Shown here one piece after another: positions 1 to 11,500 of a stretch of 64,000 bases of DNA. Source of the DNA: Bacteroidia bacterium (GTDB taxonomy: Bacteria; Bacteroidota; Bacteroidia; Bacteroidales; GWA2-32-17); NCBI GenBank assembly GCA_016218155.1, contig JACREQ010000105.1, positions 193,294 to 257,293 of the forward strand, written 5' to 3'. The notes under the pieces are model-generated. The model was given only the letters and a program-made list of their open reading frames with translations, had not been told where the DNA came from and did no database searches. Within the stretch, counting starts at the first letter, position 1. Each line of letters starts with the position of its first letter. The position numbers were made by a program, and so were the translations under genes.

Positions 1-636
1 TTTACTTAATTCTTCAAAAGCATATGCTACATCCTGAGGTTGAGTATATAATTTAGAATTATCTACCTCGGTATTATCAACTCCATCTTCTTCACCTCCT
101 GTAACACCAAGCTCAATTTCCAGAAACATTCCGATTTTTGACATACGTGTAAGATATTTCTTACATATTTCAATATTTTCATGTAGTGTTTCTTCACTTA
201 AATCGAGCATATGAGAAGAAAACAGTGGTTTACCATATTGTGCGAAATATTTTTCACCAGCATCAAGTAATCCATCAATCCATGGAAGTAATTTTTTTGC
301 AGCATGATCGGTGTGAACTACTACAGGTACACCATATAATTCAGCAACATGGTGAATATGCATTGCACCTGAAATAGCACCTGCAATTGAAGCTTCTTGT
401 TTTTCATTTGCTAAACCTTTTCCAGCATAAAACTGTGCTCCCCCGTTTGAAAATTGAACTATTATTGGGGAATTAACAACTTTAGCTGCTTCAATTACTG
501 CATTTACAGTATCGGTACCTACCACATTTACAGCAGGAATAGCAAAATGATTTGCTTTTGCAATACGGAAAATTTCTTTTAAACTATTTCCCCAGGCTAC
601 ACCCGGTTTTACTTTATCGAATATTTTTTCTGACAT
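1..636 (-). CDS. fba: Class II fructose-bisphosphate aldolase, N-terminal part (cut by window edge)
   Basis: The frame is open from an ATG at 636 down to base 1, giving 212 residues of a protein usually near 350, so the C-terminal third lies outside the window. Class II aldolases are cytoplasmic zinc enzymes that interconvert fructose-1,6-bisphosphate with glyceraldehyde-3-phosphate and dihydroxyacetone phosphate in glycolysis and gluconeogenesis. Seen in the sequence: the family's early stretch AIPAVNVVGTDTVNAVIEAA, the segment SPIIVQFSNGGAQFYAGKG, the zinc-site region VPVVVHTDHAAKK with its Asp-His pair, and the LEIELGVTGGEEDGVD segment with the second conserved Glu. A candidate -7 promoter box lies just upstream. 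The family call is secure; only the 3' end is missing. Confidence 0.95.
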   Translation of the reverse strand, partial: MSEKIFDKVKPGVAWGNSLKEIFRIAKANHFAIPAVNVVGTDTVNAVIEAAKVVNSPIIVQFSNGGAQFYAGKGLANEKQEASIAGAISGAMHIHHVAELYGVPVVVHTDHAAKKLLPWIDGLLDAGEKYFAQYGKPLFSSHMLDLSEETLHENIEICKKYLTRMSKIGMFLEIELGVTGGEEDGVDNTEVDNSKLYTQPQDVAYAFEELSK

Positions 637-658
637 ATTAATTTTGGATTTAATTGAC

Positions 659-666
659 CAAAATTA
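659..666 (-). promoter_or_regulatory. Candidate promoter -7 box for fba
   Basis: On the minus strand this reads TAATTTTG, an exact match to the Bacteroidota -7 consensus TAnnTTTG, about 23 bases before the fba ATG. No well-spaced -33 TTTG is visible, so the call rests on one box. Confidence 0.35.
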
Positions 667-688
667 AAAAAATATAATCAATAAAATA

Positions 689-3031
689 TCAAAATGGGTA
701 ACCTATTCCTAAATTAAAAGCATTGAATGAATAATTAGATGGCAAAGTATTCTTATGCCATTGCACCCATCTCTCTCCTACAGGTCTTGATGGATCTCTT
801 CCTTTGATTCCCATATCGATTCTAAAAACAAAAAATGAAAAATCAAGCCTCAAGCCCATTCCATAACCAATTGCAATATCGTTATAATAATTTTTACCTG
901 TAAATGCAGCTCCATCTCTACCTTCAGTTTTATGTAAATCCCAAATATTACCGGCATCAATAAATAAAGCACCTTCAATAACCCAAAACAGTTTAAATCG
1001 ATATTCAAGATTTGCTTCCATCTTAATATCAGCAGTTTGATTTGGTATTGCAAGAGTGTCTTTATAAGAACCGGGTCCAAGACTTCTAACAGCCCATGCT
1101 CTGATACTACTTGCCCCACCACAAAAGTATCTTTTTTCGAAAGGTAACACATTCATATTTCCATATGGAATACCAATTCCAGCAAATATTCTATAAGCCA
1201 TTTTTGTTCCTTTAGTTACTTTATGAAAATACCTAAAGTCAGCTTCTGCTTTAACAAATTGAGCATATTTTGTATTTAGCAATTGGTAACTACCATCAAC
1301 TTTTCTAGATTTATTAATATCATTATATGCAGACAAAATATTACCTGCAGATTCTACCTGTCCCCTTATATAAACATTATCATGATGTTTACCAAAATTT
1401 GCATCATTAAACAAAAATCCATATGAGGTTGTAGTTACCATGTGGTTTGTGTAACTATTTTCTAAAAAAGTTCCATTTATTGAATTCCGAAAACGCCATG
1501 AAATGTAAGGTAGGTTTACATAATTTATTTCTATAGGATTAAAAAAGTGTTTTAAATTTTTATTTCCCTGCCAGATATATCCAAATGAGATATTTGAAAT
1601 TGTTCTTGTATAATCTGGTCTTTGCTGATAATTATATGCTATAGTAATATTAGTTTTAGGATTTCTTCTTTTTATAAATTCTTCAGAAGGAAATGGCATT
1701 AAAAAAGTAGAAAAATACAATTTTGACTCACCCCCTATTTCAATTGTATTAAATGGCAAATATTCCTGAATCTGTTGGTCATTTTCTCTAATTACTGAAC
1801 TTTGTCTTTCAATAGCACCCCTAATTTTAATATCAAACAATTGGGCTCCTCTAAATAAATTTCTGTTCTGATACAGCACATTACCAGCTATTCCTAAATT
1901 TCCGGAAGAGTTAGTTCCCTCGGCTTCTAATTTATATGACTGAACACTAAGCGGGGTTAATTCAATAAATGAGTTTAAATAGTTTTGACGTGTTGATTTA
2001 GCAAATTGAATATTAGTTAACCTAAATGTTTTTAGAGATGTTAAATTTCTATATGTTCTATCTACATCACGTACATCATAATACACACCTTTCGACAAGT
2101 AACAAGCTCTGATTAATACCTTTGGTTTTATCCTTACTCCATTTTGAGAAACAAAAAAATAACCATCTTTTTCAATTGTATCTAAAGTAACAAAATATTT
2201 CTCCTGTTCCTGTAATGCCAGCTTTGGATCATAGTCAGTAAAAAAATAAACTGAATCAATCAGGTACTGTTTATGATTTTCTTTAATAATACGTCCATTA
2301 TCCAACTGTTTTTCTGGATTCTGTATAACAACGTTTAAATTAACATAATAATTTCCAATGGCTGTATCCACATCAAATGTTATGTACTCTTTATTAAAGA
2401 AATAATAACCGTTTGATTTCAATTTTTCAGTTATTCTTACTCTTTCGTTTTGAATTATATCAGAATCAAAATAAACACCTTTATTTAATAAGGTTGAGTT
2501 AGTATCGGGAATAACAAAGCTCTTCAATTTTTCATCATCAATTTGATAGTTTACTTTATTAATAATATATGGTTTTCCGGTTATAATTGAATATGTAACT
2601 TTTGCTTTTTTCCTCTTGACATTTATAGAATCTTTAACAAAAGAATAGTAATAACCCTTATTTCTTAGATAAGATTTTATTTGTGAGCACGATTTATTTG
2701 TTTTAACAGGATCTAAGATTACAGGTTCTTCGCCTACAATATTACCCATTTTTGTTTTCCATTTCCTTTCTTTGCCCAAATGCGCTAAGTTATAAACAGT
2801 AAGGTGAAACCTGAGAAGTAATAGAATTCTCTTGTTAGGTTTTTGTTTTATATAACTTTCAGTCTGTTCTAAATCAATATTCTTATTATCACATTTTACC
2901 TTTACCCTGTTTAATAAATACTCGTTATCAGACACAAATCTGGCGGGTCTGCAAGAAATTATTGTTAAAGCAACAATTAGAAAAATAATATACGATTTTG
3001 CAATGCGCAGAATTATTGTTTTTTGAAACAA
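689..3031 (-). CDS. tamL: TamL-like Omp85 outer-membrane lipoprotein (BamA/TamA family)
   Basis: This 780-residue protein starts with a hydrophobic signal ending in the lipobox IISC (Cys about residue 27), so it should be a lipoprotein. POTRA-like segments follow (for example the region around VNYQIDDEKL and the stretch around NLTSLKTFRLTNIQF), then a C-terminal 16-strand Omp85 barrel with the conserved FCGGASSIRAW region and a terminal GYPF. A lipid-anchored TamA homologue is the Bacteroidota form named TamL, thought to work with TamB in outer-membrane biogenesis. The only good start is TTG at 3031, and that TTG is also the end of a perfect TATCTTTG promoter box (3029-3036). Either the transcript starts further in or the start codon is mis-set, so the N-terminus is uncertain by a few residues. 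Confidence 0.88.
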   Translation of the reverse strand: MFQKTIILRIAKSYIIFLIVALTIISCRPARFVSDNEYLLNRVKVKCDNKNIDLEQTESYIKQKPNKRILLLLRFHLTVYNLAHLGKERKWKTKMGNIVGEEPVILDPVKTNKSCSQIKSYLRNKGYYYSFVKDSINVKRKKAKVTYSIITGKPYIINKVNYQIDDEKLKSFVIPDTNSTLLNKGVYFDSDIIQNERVRITEKLKSNGYYFFNKEYITFDVDTAIGNYYVNLNVVIQNPEKQLDNGRIIKENHKQYLIDSVYFFTDYDPKLALQEQEKYFVTLDTIEKDGYFFVSQNGVRIKPKVLIRACYLSKGVYYDVRDVDRTYRNLTSLKTFRLTNIQFAKSTRQNYLNSFIELTPLSVQSYKLEAEGTNSSGNLGIAGNVLYQNRNLFRGAQLFDIKIRGAIERQSSVIRENDQQIQEYLPFNTIEIGGESKLYFSTFLMPFPSEEFIKRRNPKTNITIAYNYQQRPDYTRTISNISFGYIWQGNKNLKHFFNPIEINYVNLPYISWRFRNSINGTFLENSYTNHMVTTTSYGFLFNDANFGKHHDNVYIRGQVESAGNILSAYNDINKSRKVDGSYQLLNTKYAQFVKAEADFRYFHKVTKGTKMAYRIFAGIGIPYGNMNVLPFEKRYFCGGASSIRAWAVRSLGPGSYKDTLAIPNQTADIKMEANLEYRFKLFWVIEGALFIDAGNIWDLHKTEGRDGAAFTGKNYYNDIAIGYGMGLRLDFSFFVFRIDMGIKGRDPSRPVGERWVQWHKNTLPSNYSFNAFNLGIGYPF

Positions 3032-3078
3032 AGATAATTTGAAATTAATTGTGAAACTAAAAGCTAATTTTAATGAAT

Positions 3079-4272
3079 TTATTTTGATTGATTGTCTTTA
3101 ACTTTTAGATTATCAGGAATAACAATCTCTTCAATCTTTACTTTGGTTTGATCTTCGTTAACAAATTTAATTTGTACTCTTCTATTATACTTACGCCCTT
3201 CCTTGCAATCAGAACCATCATTCATTTTATTTAATGCAATTGGGCTTTTTTCTCCTTTTCCATAGGAAATCATTCTTTCTGCTGATATCCCCTTTTCTTT
3301 TAGATAATTTACAGCAGATTTTGATCTTAGCCTAGATAATTTTTCATTATAAGTTTTTGATCCCTTAGAATCGGTATACCCTGTCAACTCAAGCTTCATT
3401 ACTGGATTTTCCTGCATAACGCTAATCATTTTATCTAATACTTTAGTTGACTCTTCGGTAAGTTTAAAACTGTCAAAATCGAAAAATAAATTATTAACTA
3501 TTAATACTTCCTGTCTTTTAATAACATTTGGATTTAATGTTACATTTAACTTTAAATCAAACAATGAATCATTCCCGGTAACAGAAAATGGTTCAACATA
3601 TTGTCTGTATTCATCAGATGTTACTAAAATATTATATTTTCCAATATCTAATTGTTGTTTATATGTAAATTTTAAACTTTCAGGATTATATGTATTAAAA
3701 GTATTTATCATCGCAGAATCAACAATAGAAATTTTTAATCCTTTTGGTATTTCACTTTTATTATCTGATAAAATAAAATTACCATCAATAGTAACAAAGT
3801 ACGATAATTGAGTCACTTTCTGAGAAGTGTCAATATTGTTATCCTGTGGAGCCTCCCTAAACTTTCTGAAAACACCTTTTAATCTGAAATTTGGATTATT
3901 ATAACCCCTTTCATCTTTATTCTCTGTGAAATATACCTTTCCATCAACTGCAAAACTTATATCATCATCATTATATTTGGCAGTATCATTAATATTATCC
4001 ATTATAAAAATGGATAGGTTGGCAAAACCCCAGTTTTTAAACTTCCATAAACAATCCCATTGACGAGCTTCTTTTTTCTTTTTTGTTTTAAAAACAATTA
4101 TATCAGCATCTGATTTTTTATCTACTTTTAATAATACTATATCGGCATCAGTCGGATGAGTCATTTCAATTACAGTCTGTCCAACCGATTGCAAACTAAA
4201 AATAACAAATGATAACAATAGAAGAAAAAATCTTCTTTTTATTAATTTTAAAGAATCTATTAATACTTTCAT
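3079..4272 (-). CDS. OmpA-family envelope protein with an ADADI-type N-terminal domain
   Basis: The 397-residue protein has a signal peptide (cleavage near VGQ-TV) and an N-terminal domain of about 100 residues rich in ADADIIVFKTKK-like and WKFKNWGF motifs. A middle region with beta-sandwich character follows. The C-terminal OmpA peptidoglycan-binding domain (about 265-385) contains FFDFDSFKLTEES, LTGYTDSKGS and LSRLRSKSAVNYL, with the conserved Asp and Arg that bind diaminopimelate. It probably anchors the outer membrane to peptidoglycan. The N-terminal domain resembles the repeated pattern of DUF6150-type proteins, but I am not certain of that family name. The next gene downstream is a paralogue with the same N-terminal domain and a different C-terminal domain. 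Confidence 0.82.
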   Translation of the reverse strand: MKVLIDSLKLIKRRFFLLLLSFVIFSLQSVGQTVIEMTHPTDADIVLLKVDKKSDADIIVFKTKKKKEARQWDCLWKFKNWGFANLSIFIMDNINDTAKYNDDDISFAVDGKVYFTENKDERGYNNPNFRLKGVFRKFREAPQDNNIDTSQKVTQLSYFVTIDGNFILSDNKSEIPKGLKISIVDSAMINTFNTYNPESLKFTYKQQLDIGKYNILVTSDEYRQYVEPFSVTGNDSLFDLKLNVTLNPNVIKRQEVLIVNNLFFDFDSFKLTEESTKVLDKMISVMQENPVMKLELTGYTDSKGSKTYNEKLSRLRSKSAVNYLKEKGISAERMISYGKGEKSPIALNKMNDGSDCKEGRKYNRRVQIKFVNEDQTKVKIEEIVIPDNLKVKDNQSK

Positions 4273-4434
4273 GTTCTAAACCACTATTTACATTATGCTG
4301 TCAATTAGAATATTGCAGCATTGCTTTAAAAAAAAGCACCATAAAGATAGAGAAAATAATTAAAAAAGTATTACAAATATAATTTTTCAAAATGCCAAAA
4401 AAGATAAGAAATTGAAGCAAAATTTATCTTAAAA

Positions 4435-5262
4435 TTAAGTCAACATATATATAAAAACCGCATTAAATGGAAAATTTGATAACATATTAATAACTTCAGA
4501 AATATGAACTCGTTTTCCGTTTTTATATACAACAATCCAGGCATCAGGAGTACCCGTTAAAACCTTTGCCTGCTTTGCTTCTGAATATTTACTAAAATTG
4601 CCAATTAAATATTTATACCAGCCATCATGCATTTCTATTAAAATATTTTCGCTTCCAGGATATCTTTTATGCAATTCTTTTTCAGGTATTTGTCTGTGGC
4701 AAGCTGCTACCTGAACTTTAAAAACAATTTCATCTGAAGTTGAAATTTGAGCATAATTAACATTCTCACTTTTTGTGCTATCAAGAACAATAGAATCATT
4801 TTTTAAGTTAAGTATACTATCATTATTTGCACTTGCTAATACTTTTGATGATTCAATATACATCGAGTCGGTCATATAGGATTTTCTTATCAATCCTTCA
4901 ATTTTAAAATTTAAATCTTTATATCCTCTTTCCTCAATATTATTTGTAAAAAAAACATTAGCCTGTATTCTGTATTTTGTATCTTCATCCATATAAAGGG
5001 AAGTATCTTTATCATCGGTATAAATAAAAATTGACAAATCAGAGAAACCCCATTTCTTAAATAACCACATACAATCCCATTGTTTACTTTCACTTGTTTT
5101 TGTAGTTTTATAAATAACAATATCAGCATCAGCTTTTTTATCAACTAACAATAAAATAATATTCGCATCAGCAGGATCAGTTACTTCTATAACAGACTGA
5201 CCTATGACACTATAACATATTGATACAAACAAATAAATAAAGCATAAAAGCCCTTTACTCAT
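4435..5262 (-). CDS. Secreted protein with ADADI-type N-terminal domain and SPOR-like C-terminus
   Basis: The 275-residue protein has a signal peptide ending near VIGQ-SV and an N-terminal domain clearly paralogous to that of the OmpA-family neighbour: VIEVTDPADANIILL against VIEMTHPTDADIVLL, and KQWDCMWLFKKWGFSDLSIF against RQWDCLWKFKNWGFANLSIF. After a low-complexity linker with DSIVLDS-type repeats, the C-terminal 80 residues (FKVQVAACHRQIP ... WYKYLIGNFSKYSEA ... AWIVVYKNGKRV) match the SPOR pattern, a domain that binds denuded peptidoglycan glycan strands. The molecular role of the shared N-terminal domain is not recognised. Confidence 0.72.
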   Translation of the reverse strand: MSKGLLCFIYLFVSICYSVIGQSVIEVTDPADANIILLLVDKKADADIVIYKTTKTSESKQWDCMWLFKKWGFSDLSIFIYTDDKDTSLYMDEDTKYRIQANVFFTNNIEERGYKDLNFKIEGLIRKSYMTDSMYIESSKVLASANNDSILNLKNDSIVLDSTKSENVNYAQISTSDEIVFKVQVAACHRQIPEKELHKRYPGSENILIEMHDGWYKYLIGNFSKYSEAKQAKVLTGTPDAWIVVYKNGKRVHISEVINMLSNFPFNAVFIYMLT

Positions 5263-5431
5263 GCAAAAAAGTGAAAATAAAAATGAATATTAATAATCAA
5301 CTTATTTAAATACCTTTCTAATAAATTGATATAAAAATAAAAAAATAAATTATAATCAAAACGACTAACAAATGCTCTAACAACAAAATATGATGTAGTT
5401 AAAGGCGATTCTACCAATTTCTCAAATAATT

Positions 5432-5451
5432 ACATCTTTAACTAAAGATGT
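5432..5451 (-). terminator. Possible hairpin downstream of the alpha-2-macroglobulin gene
   Basis: The intergenic stretch 5263-5542 contains a perfect hairpin with 9-bp arms ACATCTTTA and TAAAGATGT and a 2-base loop. A 14-bp palindrome, ATTAACATGTTAAT, lies at 5516-5529, closer to the stop codon. No clean U-tract follows on the minus strand, so a terminator role is only possible. The rest of the gap shows nothing I recognise. Confidence 0.3.
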
Positions 5452-5542
5452 ATATAGTTTTATACCAACACATTATGCGCATATCAAAAATAGACAAAAA
5501 GTCAGAGTAGTTAACATTAACATGTTAATACTTTCCTTTAAG

Positions 5543-8500
5543 CTATTCAATCTTAACTCTTTCACCTTGAGAATGAGAAGTAAATTCAGGCGCATACATA
5601 CATTGTATAGTGGTTATACCATTTGAAAAATCTCCTTTTTGAGCAACACGCAAAGGATATTCAAACACATATGTACCTTTTGGTAAATTATCCATAAAGA
5701 AATTTGTACTTGCATCCTTTGTACTCTCATAATAACCCAAGCCATCCTGATATTTATATACAGAGAATACATTTATTGGTTCAAAACCAGATGCACGCAT
5801 ATCTTTCATGTGAACGAACTCCATTGTTCTGTCAACTCTTAGTTCAATACGAACAATTACCTTATCACCTACTTTAAGAATTGCAGGAGCCTTAATTGGT
5901 TCAATTACTTTTCCTGATGAAGTAAGTCTTTCAACAAAAAGTTCTTTTTTAAGTTTTAAAGGAGTTTCGTGTGGAGTAATTTTATCAAGCTGTTCAAAGT
6001 ATTGCCAATAAACCGATCCCCAAGCAACACCTTCAGTATTTTTAGTAATTGTAACTTTTCCCATTTCAGGTTTAACATCACTACCTTGCCAACTAGTTTT
6101 AAAGTATCCTGTACCTGCCTCTATCTGTACATTATCCATTTTTTTAGGATCAATTTTCTGAGTACCTATAACAATATCCACTAATTGATCATTCGCCAAT
6201 AAATCGGTTCCTTTTAATAACAATGAGTAAATTGCTTCAACTGTTGCCTTTGTTGTTCTCCAATCCTGTGTCTGTTTTTGTTTTAGTAACCATATTTTCA
6301 GTTCTTCAACTGATTTCTGATCATTTGCAACTTCATCAAATGCTTCAATCAAAAGTGCCTGAGTTTCTATCGGAGCATTGTACCAGTAATAACCGGCTTC
6401 AACATCTTTCCAGTACATACCTAACTCATCATGAGTAATAGAATTTTCGCGAAGGGATTTAATTATATCCAAAGGAACTTTCTTACTCTGATAGCGATGA
6501 AGTCCCAATGCCATCATTCCCTGCAAATATTTATTTTCACTTAGCCAGTATTTTTCTGCCTGTCCTTTAAAATATTCAAAAGCAGTTTTACTGTTGTTTG
6601 GTATCGGTATTTCTGTAAAGAAACTACGCGCATACAAGTATTGTACCTGAGTTGAACTAATATGTTTTTTTAGAAGTTCTTCTTTTGTGTAGTATCTTAA
6701 CAAATCATTATAATCATCCCTTATTCTTTTATCAAGATAGTTTACACCTTCTTCAACCATTTTTTTCAAATCCTTATCTTTTGCATAATCTATAACTTTT
6801 AATTTCTGGAGATGACCAAAACCTGTTATCATGTGCTGTGTTATATATCTATTTTCTGGCATTCCCGGGAACCAAGGCCACCCACCATTTGCAGACTGTG
6901 ATTTCTCTAATTTTGTAAGTGCAACCTGCATTTCATTCGACATTCTGTTTAAATCAAAAAGCAACCCTATATTTCTTTTTCTTTGTGTTTCGTCCTGTGC
7001 ATCTAAAACCCAAGGAGTTTCCTGTAACAATACAGATTTTAATTCCTGATTCTTTTCAAGATTTGAAAGTAATGCTTTTGAATCGGGCGTATTTTTCCAT
7101 GAATCAAAAACCGCTTTTATTTTGGGCGATGAATTAGCAATATGTGTTGCAAGACTGTTTGCATAATAACGACTAAAAATTTGCTCGTTACATTCATATG
7201 GATATTCTATAAGGTATGGCAATGCCTGAACAGCATACCACGCTGGGTTTGAAGTAAACTCTAGTGTATATTTAAAACTTTTTAATGTTGATGAATTTCC
7301 TGACTCCAACAACTTTTTAAATTCAAAAGTTTTAGATGAATTCCCTCTTATTGGCAATGGCATAGATTCGGTAACCATCATTCTGTTACTCATAATTGGA
7401 ACAACAGTTTGTTCTCCATCGCTAAAATTTTCTGCTGTTGCAACAATTTTCACAGAAACAGCATTTATTCCTTCTGGAATATTTAAATTCCATGTTACAT
7501 TAGTATTTCCTTTTTTGTCGACTGAGAATTTTTGCACATCATCCTTGTTACTTAAAATCCCTTCAATTGTCTTCATTGTTACAGGATCTATAAGTTCAAT
7601 TTTGGTCTGTCCCTTTAATTCTTTTTCGCTTAAATTACTAATTTTTACAGACAATTCTATTTTGTCATTTTCTCTAAAAAAACGAGGAAGATTTGGAACA
7701 ACCATCAACTCTTTCTGAGTTACCAATTCATTATTAATAAAACCATATTCCAAATTTTGTGTATGTGCAAAACCCATCATTTTCCACGATGTTAAAGCTT
7801 CGGGAATAGTGAATTTCACAATAACTTCGCCATTTTCATTTGTCATTAATGTTGGATAGAAGAATGCTGTTTCATTTAAATTTGTTCTAGCTTTTACATT
7901 TCCAAGAGGATTATCTATAGCCTGTTGATTTGATTCTAACAGCCTATTTTTATCTTTTCCAGCAATATCAATAACACCATTTGCTTCTTCTTTTGAAACA
8001 ATTCCGGTATTTCCTGAAACATCAGATTTTTTTTCTGATTCATCCATCTCACCAGCCATTGCAACTGACGGTGCTGCCTCGGTTTGCGACATTACCATTG
8101 CATTTTTAGAATATCTTTTTCCTCTTGAACCACCTTCTCTACCATAACCATAATAATTTCTGTTACCATAAAAATAAAAATCGAACCAGTTTAATGCATC
8201 ATATGTCTGATATGGCATTACAGGATAGTTTTTATAATTCCTAACAATTTGCTTAGATGAATTATAACTAAATAAATCAGGACTTAAATACAGACTCATA
8301 TAATCATAAGGATATACATTAAAGCCCCAATAATTTGCTTTTAATGCATCCAACGACTTATCATATAAAGCAGCTACCATTTCAGCTGCAACTTTTTCGC
8401 CTTTTGGACCAGTAATTTTTAATCTCCACTCCTCCTGTTGTCCAGGTATTAGTTTATCCCTGAATGTTTCAAACTTAATCTTCAGCTCTTTGTTAGAATA

Positions 8501-11500
8501 AGGTACATTAACAGTCTCGTCATAAGAATATATTCTGTTATTTGCCACTAATCTGAAATGTACAGAAAAGTTACCACGATATTCTTCTTTAACCGGAATT
8601 TCAACAATAGATTGATTATTTGAAATATGAGTCCAGTACCTTAATATTATTTTATTTCTATGTTCTATTTCACATAATAAATTCACATTCTGGTAACTTG
8701 ACCCGACAACAAATTTTGCAGTTTCACCAGGCTCACAGTATTTTTTTACTGCAGCATGCCAGAAAGGAGTTGCATATGGGAGTTTATATGAATTCTCGCC
8801 AAATACAGTAATGTATTTCTTGTTTATAACTTTTTTTCCAAAGGAATCTATAGAATTTATTTCTATTACATACCTTCCTGGTTCCCATTTTGCAAGGTCT
8901 TTTATCTCAAATTTTTCTTCTTTACCTGTATCAAATCCATAATTATAAACCTGTTTAATTACTTTCAACTTTGAAATATCGGCTTCATTATCATATACAT
9001 TCCCAGGGAATTTATTCGCCCACTCTTCATTTGTGTAATAAAACTTCTCGGGTTTCTGCCATAATCTGTTTCTTAAAACTTCTTTTTCATCTTCTAATTT
9101 GGATATTGTTATTTTTCCTGAAGCAGAAATTTTTTCTCCATTTAAGTTTGTTGAATAAATATAGTATTTTTCTACTTCCGAAGAATTCAACATCTCGGGA
9201 ACATTAACATTTAACAATAAGGTTGTATAACCAACTGTTATTGACTTTGAATCACTTTGAGTTTCACCATTTATATCTGTAATATCTATGTAAACCTGAT
9301 AATCAAAATCAGTATAATCATCAGCTTTTACAGACAAATCGGGAATTGCTTTAAACTTAAATTTAAATTCTCCTTTATCATCAGTAGTTATTTTTCCATT
9401 TGTTATTTCAACAGAAGTTTGTCTGAATGGTCTCCACCACCAGCCACGCCATATTGGAGTACGAACAACGCGATATGTTACAACAGCATCAGAAATATTT
9501 GCTCCCGAATATGCAGCTCCTTTTCCAGAAACCTCAACAGAATCGTTTAACCGGTAATTACCTTTAAATGGATTTAATTCTGCCTGAAACTTTGGTCGCT
9601 TGTATTCTTCTACCGAAACATAAATTGAACCATCAGGTGTAGAAAGCTGAAAATTCCCATTTAATAAGCCTTGAGGTATCTGTAATGTTCCACTAAAAGT
9701 TCCAAAGTCATTTGTTATAAAATTTGTTTGACTAACCGTTTGATAATTTGGGTCAATAAACGACAAAGTTGATGAATATTTTTTGGCAATGGTTCGTTTA
9801 GTACTGTCAACTTCAACAACAATTCCTTTATAGTAAATTGTTTGTCCGGGACGATAAATAGCTCTATCAGTAAAAATAATGGTACTATATGTTTTAAATC
9901 TCTCATTATTATACCTGTAATTATAAAAATTCTGACGAGTTTTTAATGTTTGTTTGTTCCATTTAAATTCTAATCCAACATTATACACATCTTTTATATA
10001 TGTTTTTAATATATTGGTAAAACCGTCTTTATCTGTAGTGTATGTATCACCTTTTACATTATTATACTTTCTGGTTACATAATTATATTTTGAATAATAT
10101 TCTGTTACCAAAACACCACTTAATGGCTCACCTGTATTTCTATTTGTTACGAAAACATCATAACTGCCATCTGTTAAACGACGATACATATAACTAATAT
10201 CAGAAACCATGAAATCATCATAATCCATAGCTTCATCATCAAATTTAAACTCCTTGTTTTGTGAAGCAAAAATAACATAATGCCCATATGGCAAAGTATC
10301 TAATACAAATTCTGTAGAATGGCTGTTATAATCCTGCTCATAAGGAAGATTTACTTCATAATTCTTTACAGGTACAGCTGTCTTTAAAAGTTTATCTACA
10401 AAATCAACTCCGTAATTACTTTCACTTAAACGCTCATAGTCTTCAACATCAATTTTTGAAACTTTTATCCAAATTTTAGAAATATTCTGATAATTAATTC
10501 TTGTTGCAAATGATTTTCCGGGTATCTGAACCTGCTCTGAATTAAAATTTAAAGTTTTGTTTTCAATCTGTACTTTTAAATTTAAGCATTTTGCTGCTCC
10601 TGTTGAATTTTGAAATTGCGCTATAGAAGAATTACAAATAGCAATAGCCTTAATTTTATAATCTTTATATTTAAAGGTGGTAGAGTCTTCAGCATTAAAA
10701 TTAACAGAAAGATTGTTTAAACATAAAGCTTGTTGATACGCAACTTCAGTTGAAAATTGGAATGTATTATATTTTTTGTGCAATTTATTTAATGCACTTA
10801 AATACAGATCATCTTTTTGAGTATTAACAGAATTCGCATAAACAAATTTTAATCTGGCCAAATCTGCGTCGATAAATGCTTCGGGTTTTGCATCATTTGC
10901 ATGAAACTGTAATAGTTTTTGAATTACCTTAATTCCATAAAACTGTAATGACAAAGTATCAGAAGTATTTACTTTAATAGTCATAAATTCAGACGCATCA
11001 GAAAAATAAAAATCTTCTTTCAACTCAAAACTATCAGCCGGCTTTGATAATGCAATCTCTTTATTTGAGAAAAAATTAATTGCTCTGAACGCGAGAAAAT
11101 CATATAATGTTGGTCTAAGACCATCAGTTCCTGATCCTAAATCAATAACGGCTTTTATTTCTGAGATAGGGGTTCTCTTTAAACTATCCTCATTCTCTAA
11201 AGACTTCATATAATGCTTAATACACGCATCTGCCAATCTGTTTAAATCCCAGGTCTTAATATCATCATTCTGAAAATTAACAGTTTCACTTCTTTTATTA
11301 AATTTCCATCTATTATTCTGGTAATACATCCAATACATTTCTGACGCAATTGAGTGATAAACCGGACCATAAGGGAAACGCATAATTTTAGCATCCTTAA
11401 TTAAATCATTCAGAATATTTTCGAATGCGTCTTCTTCTATCATATTTCGATACTTAAGCTGATATATTCTTGCTTTAATAACCTGAGCTGCATTATTTTC

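Noticed and set aside
850-1152. 100-codon minus-strand ORF inside tamL
   Set aside because: Out-of-frame overlap with the Omp85 barrel coding sequence; no start signals.
5432-5451. Hairpin considered as a further FNR-type site
   Set aside because: Arms ACATCTTTA with a 2-base loop do not fit the ATGTT-N4-AACAT pattern.
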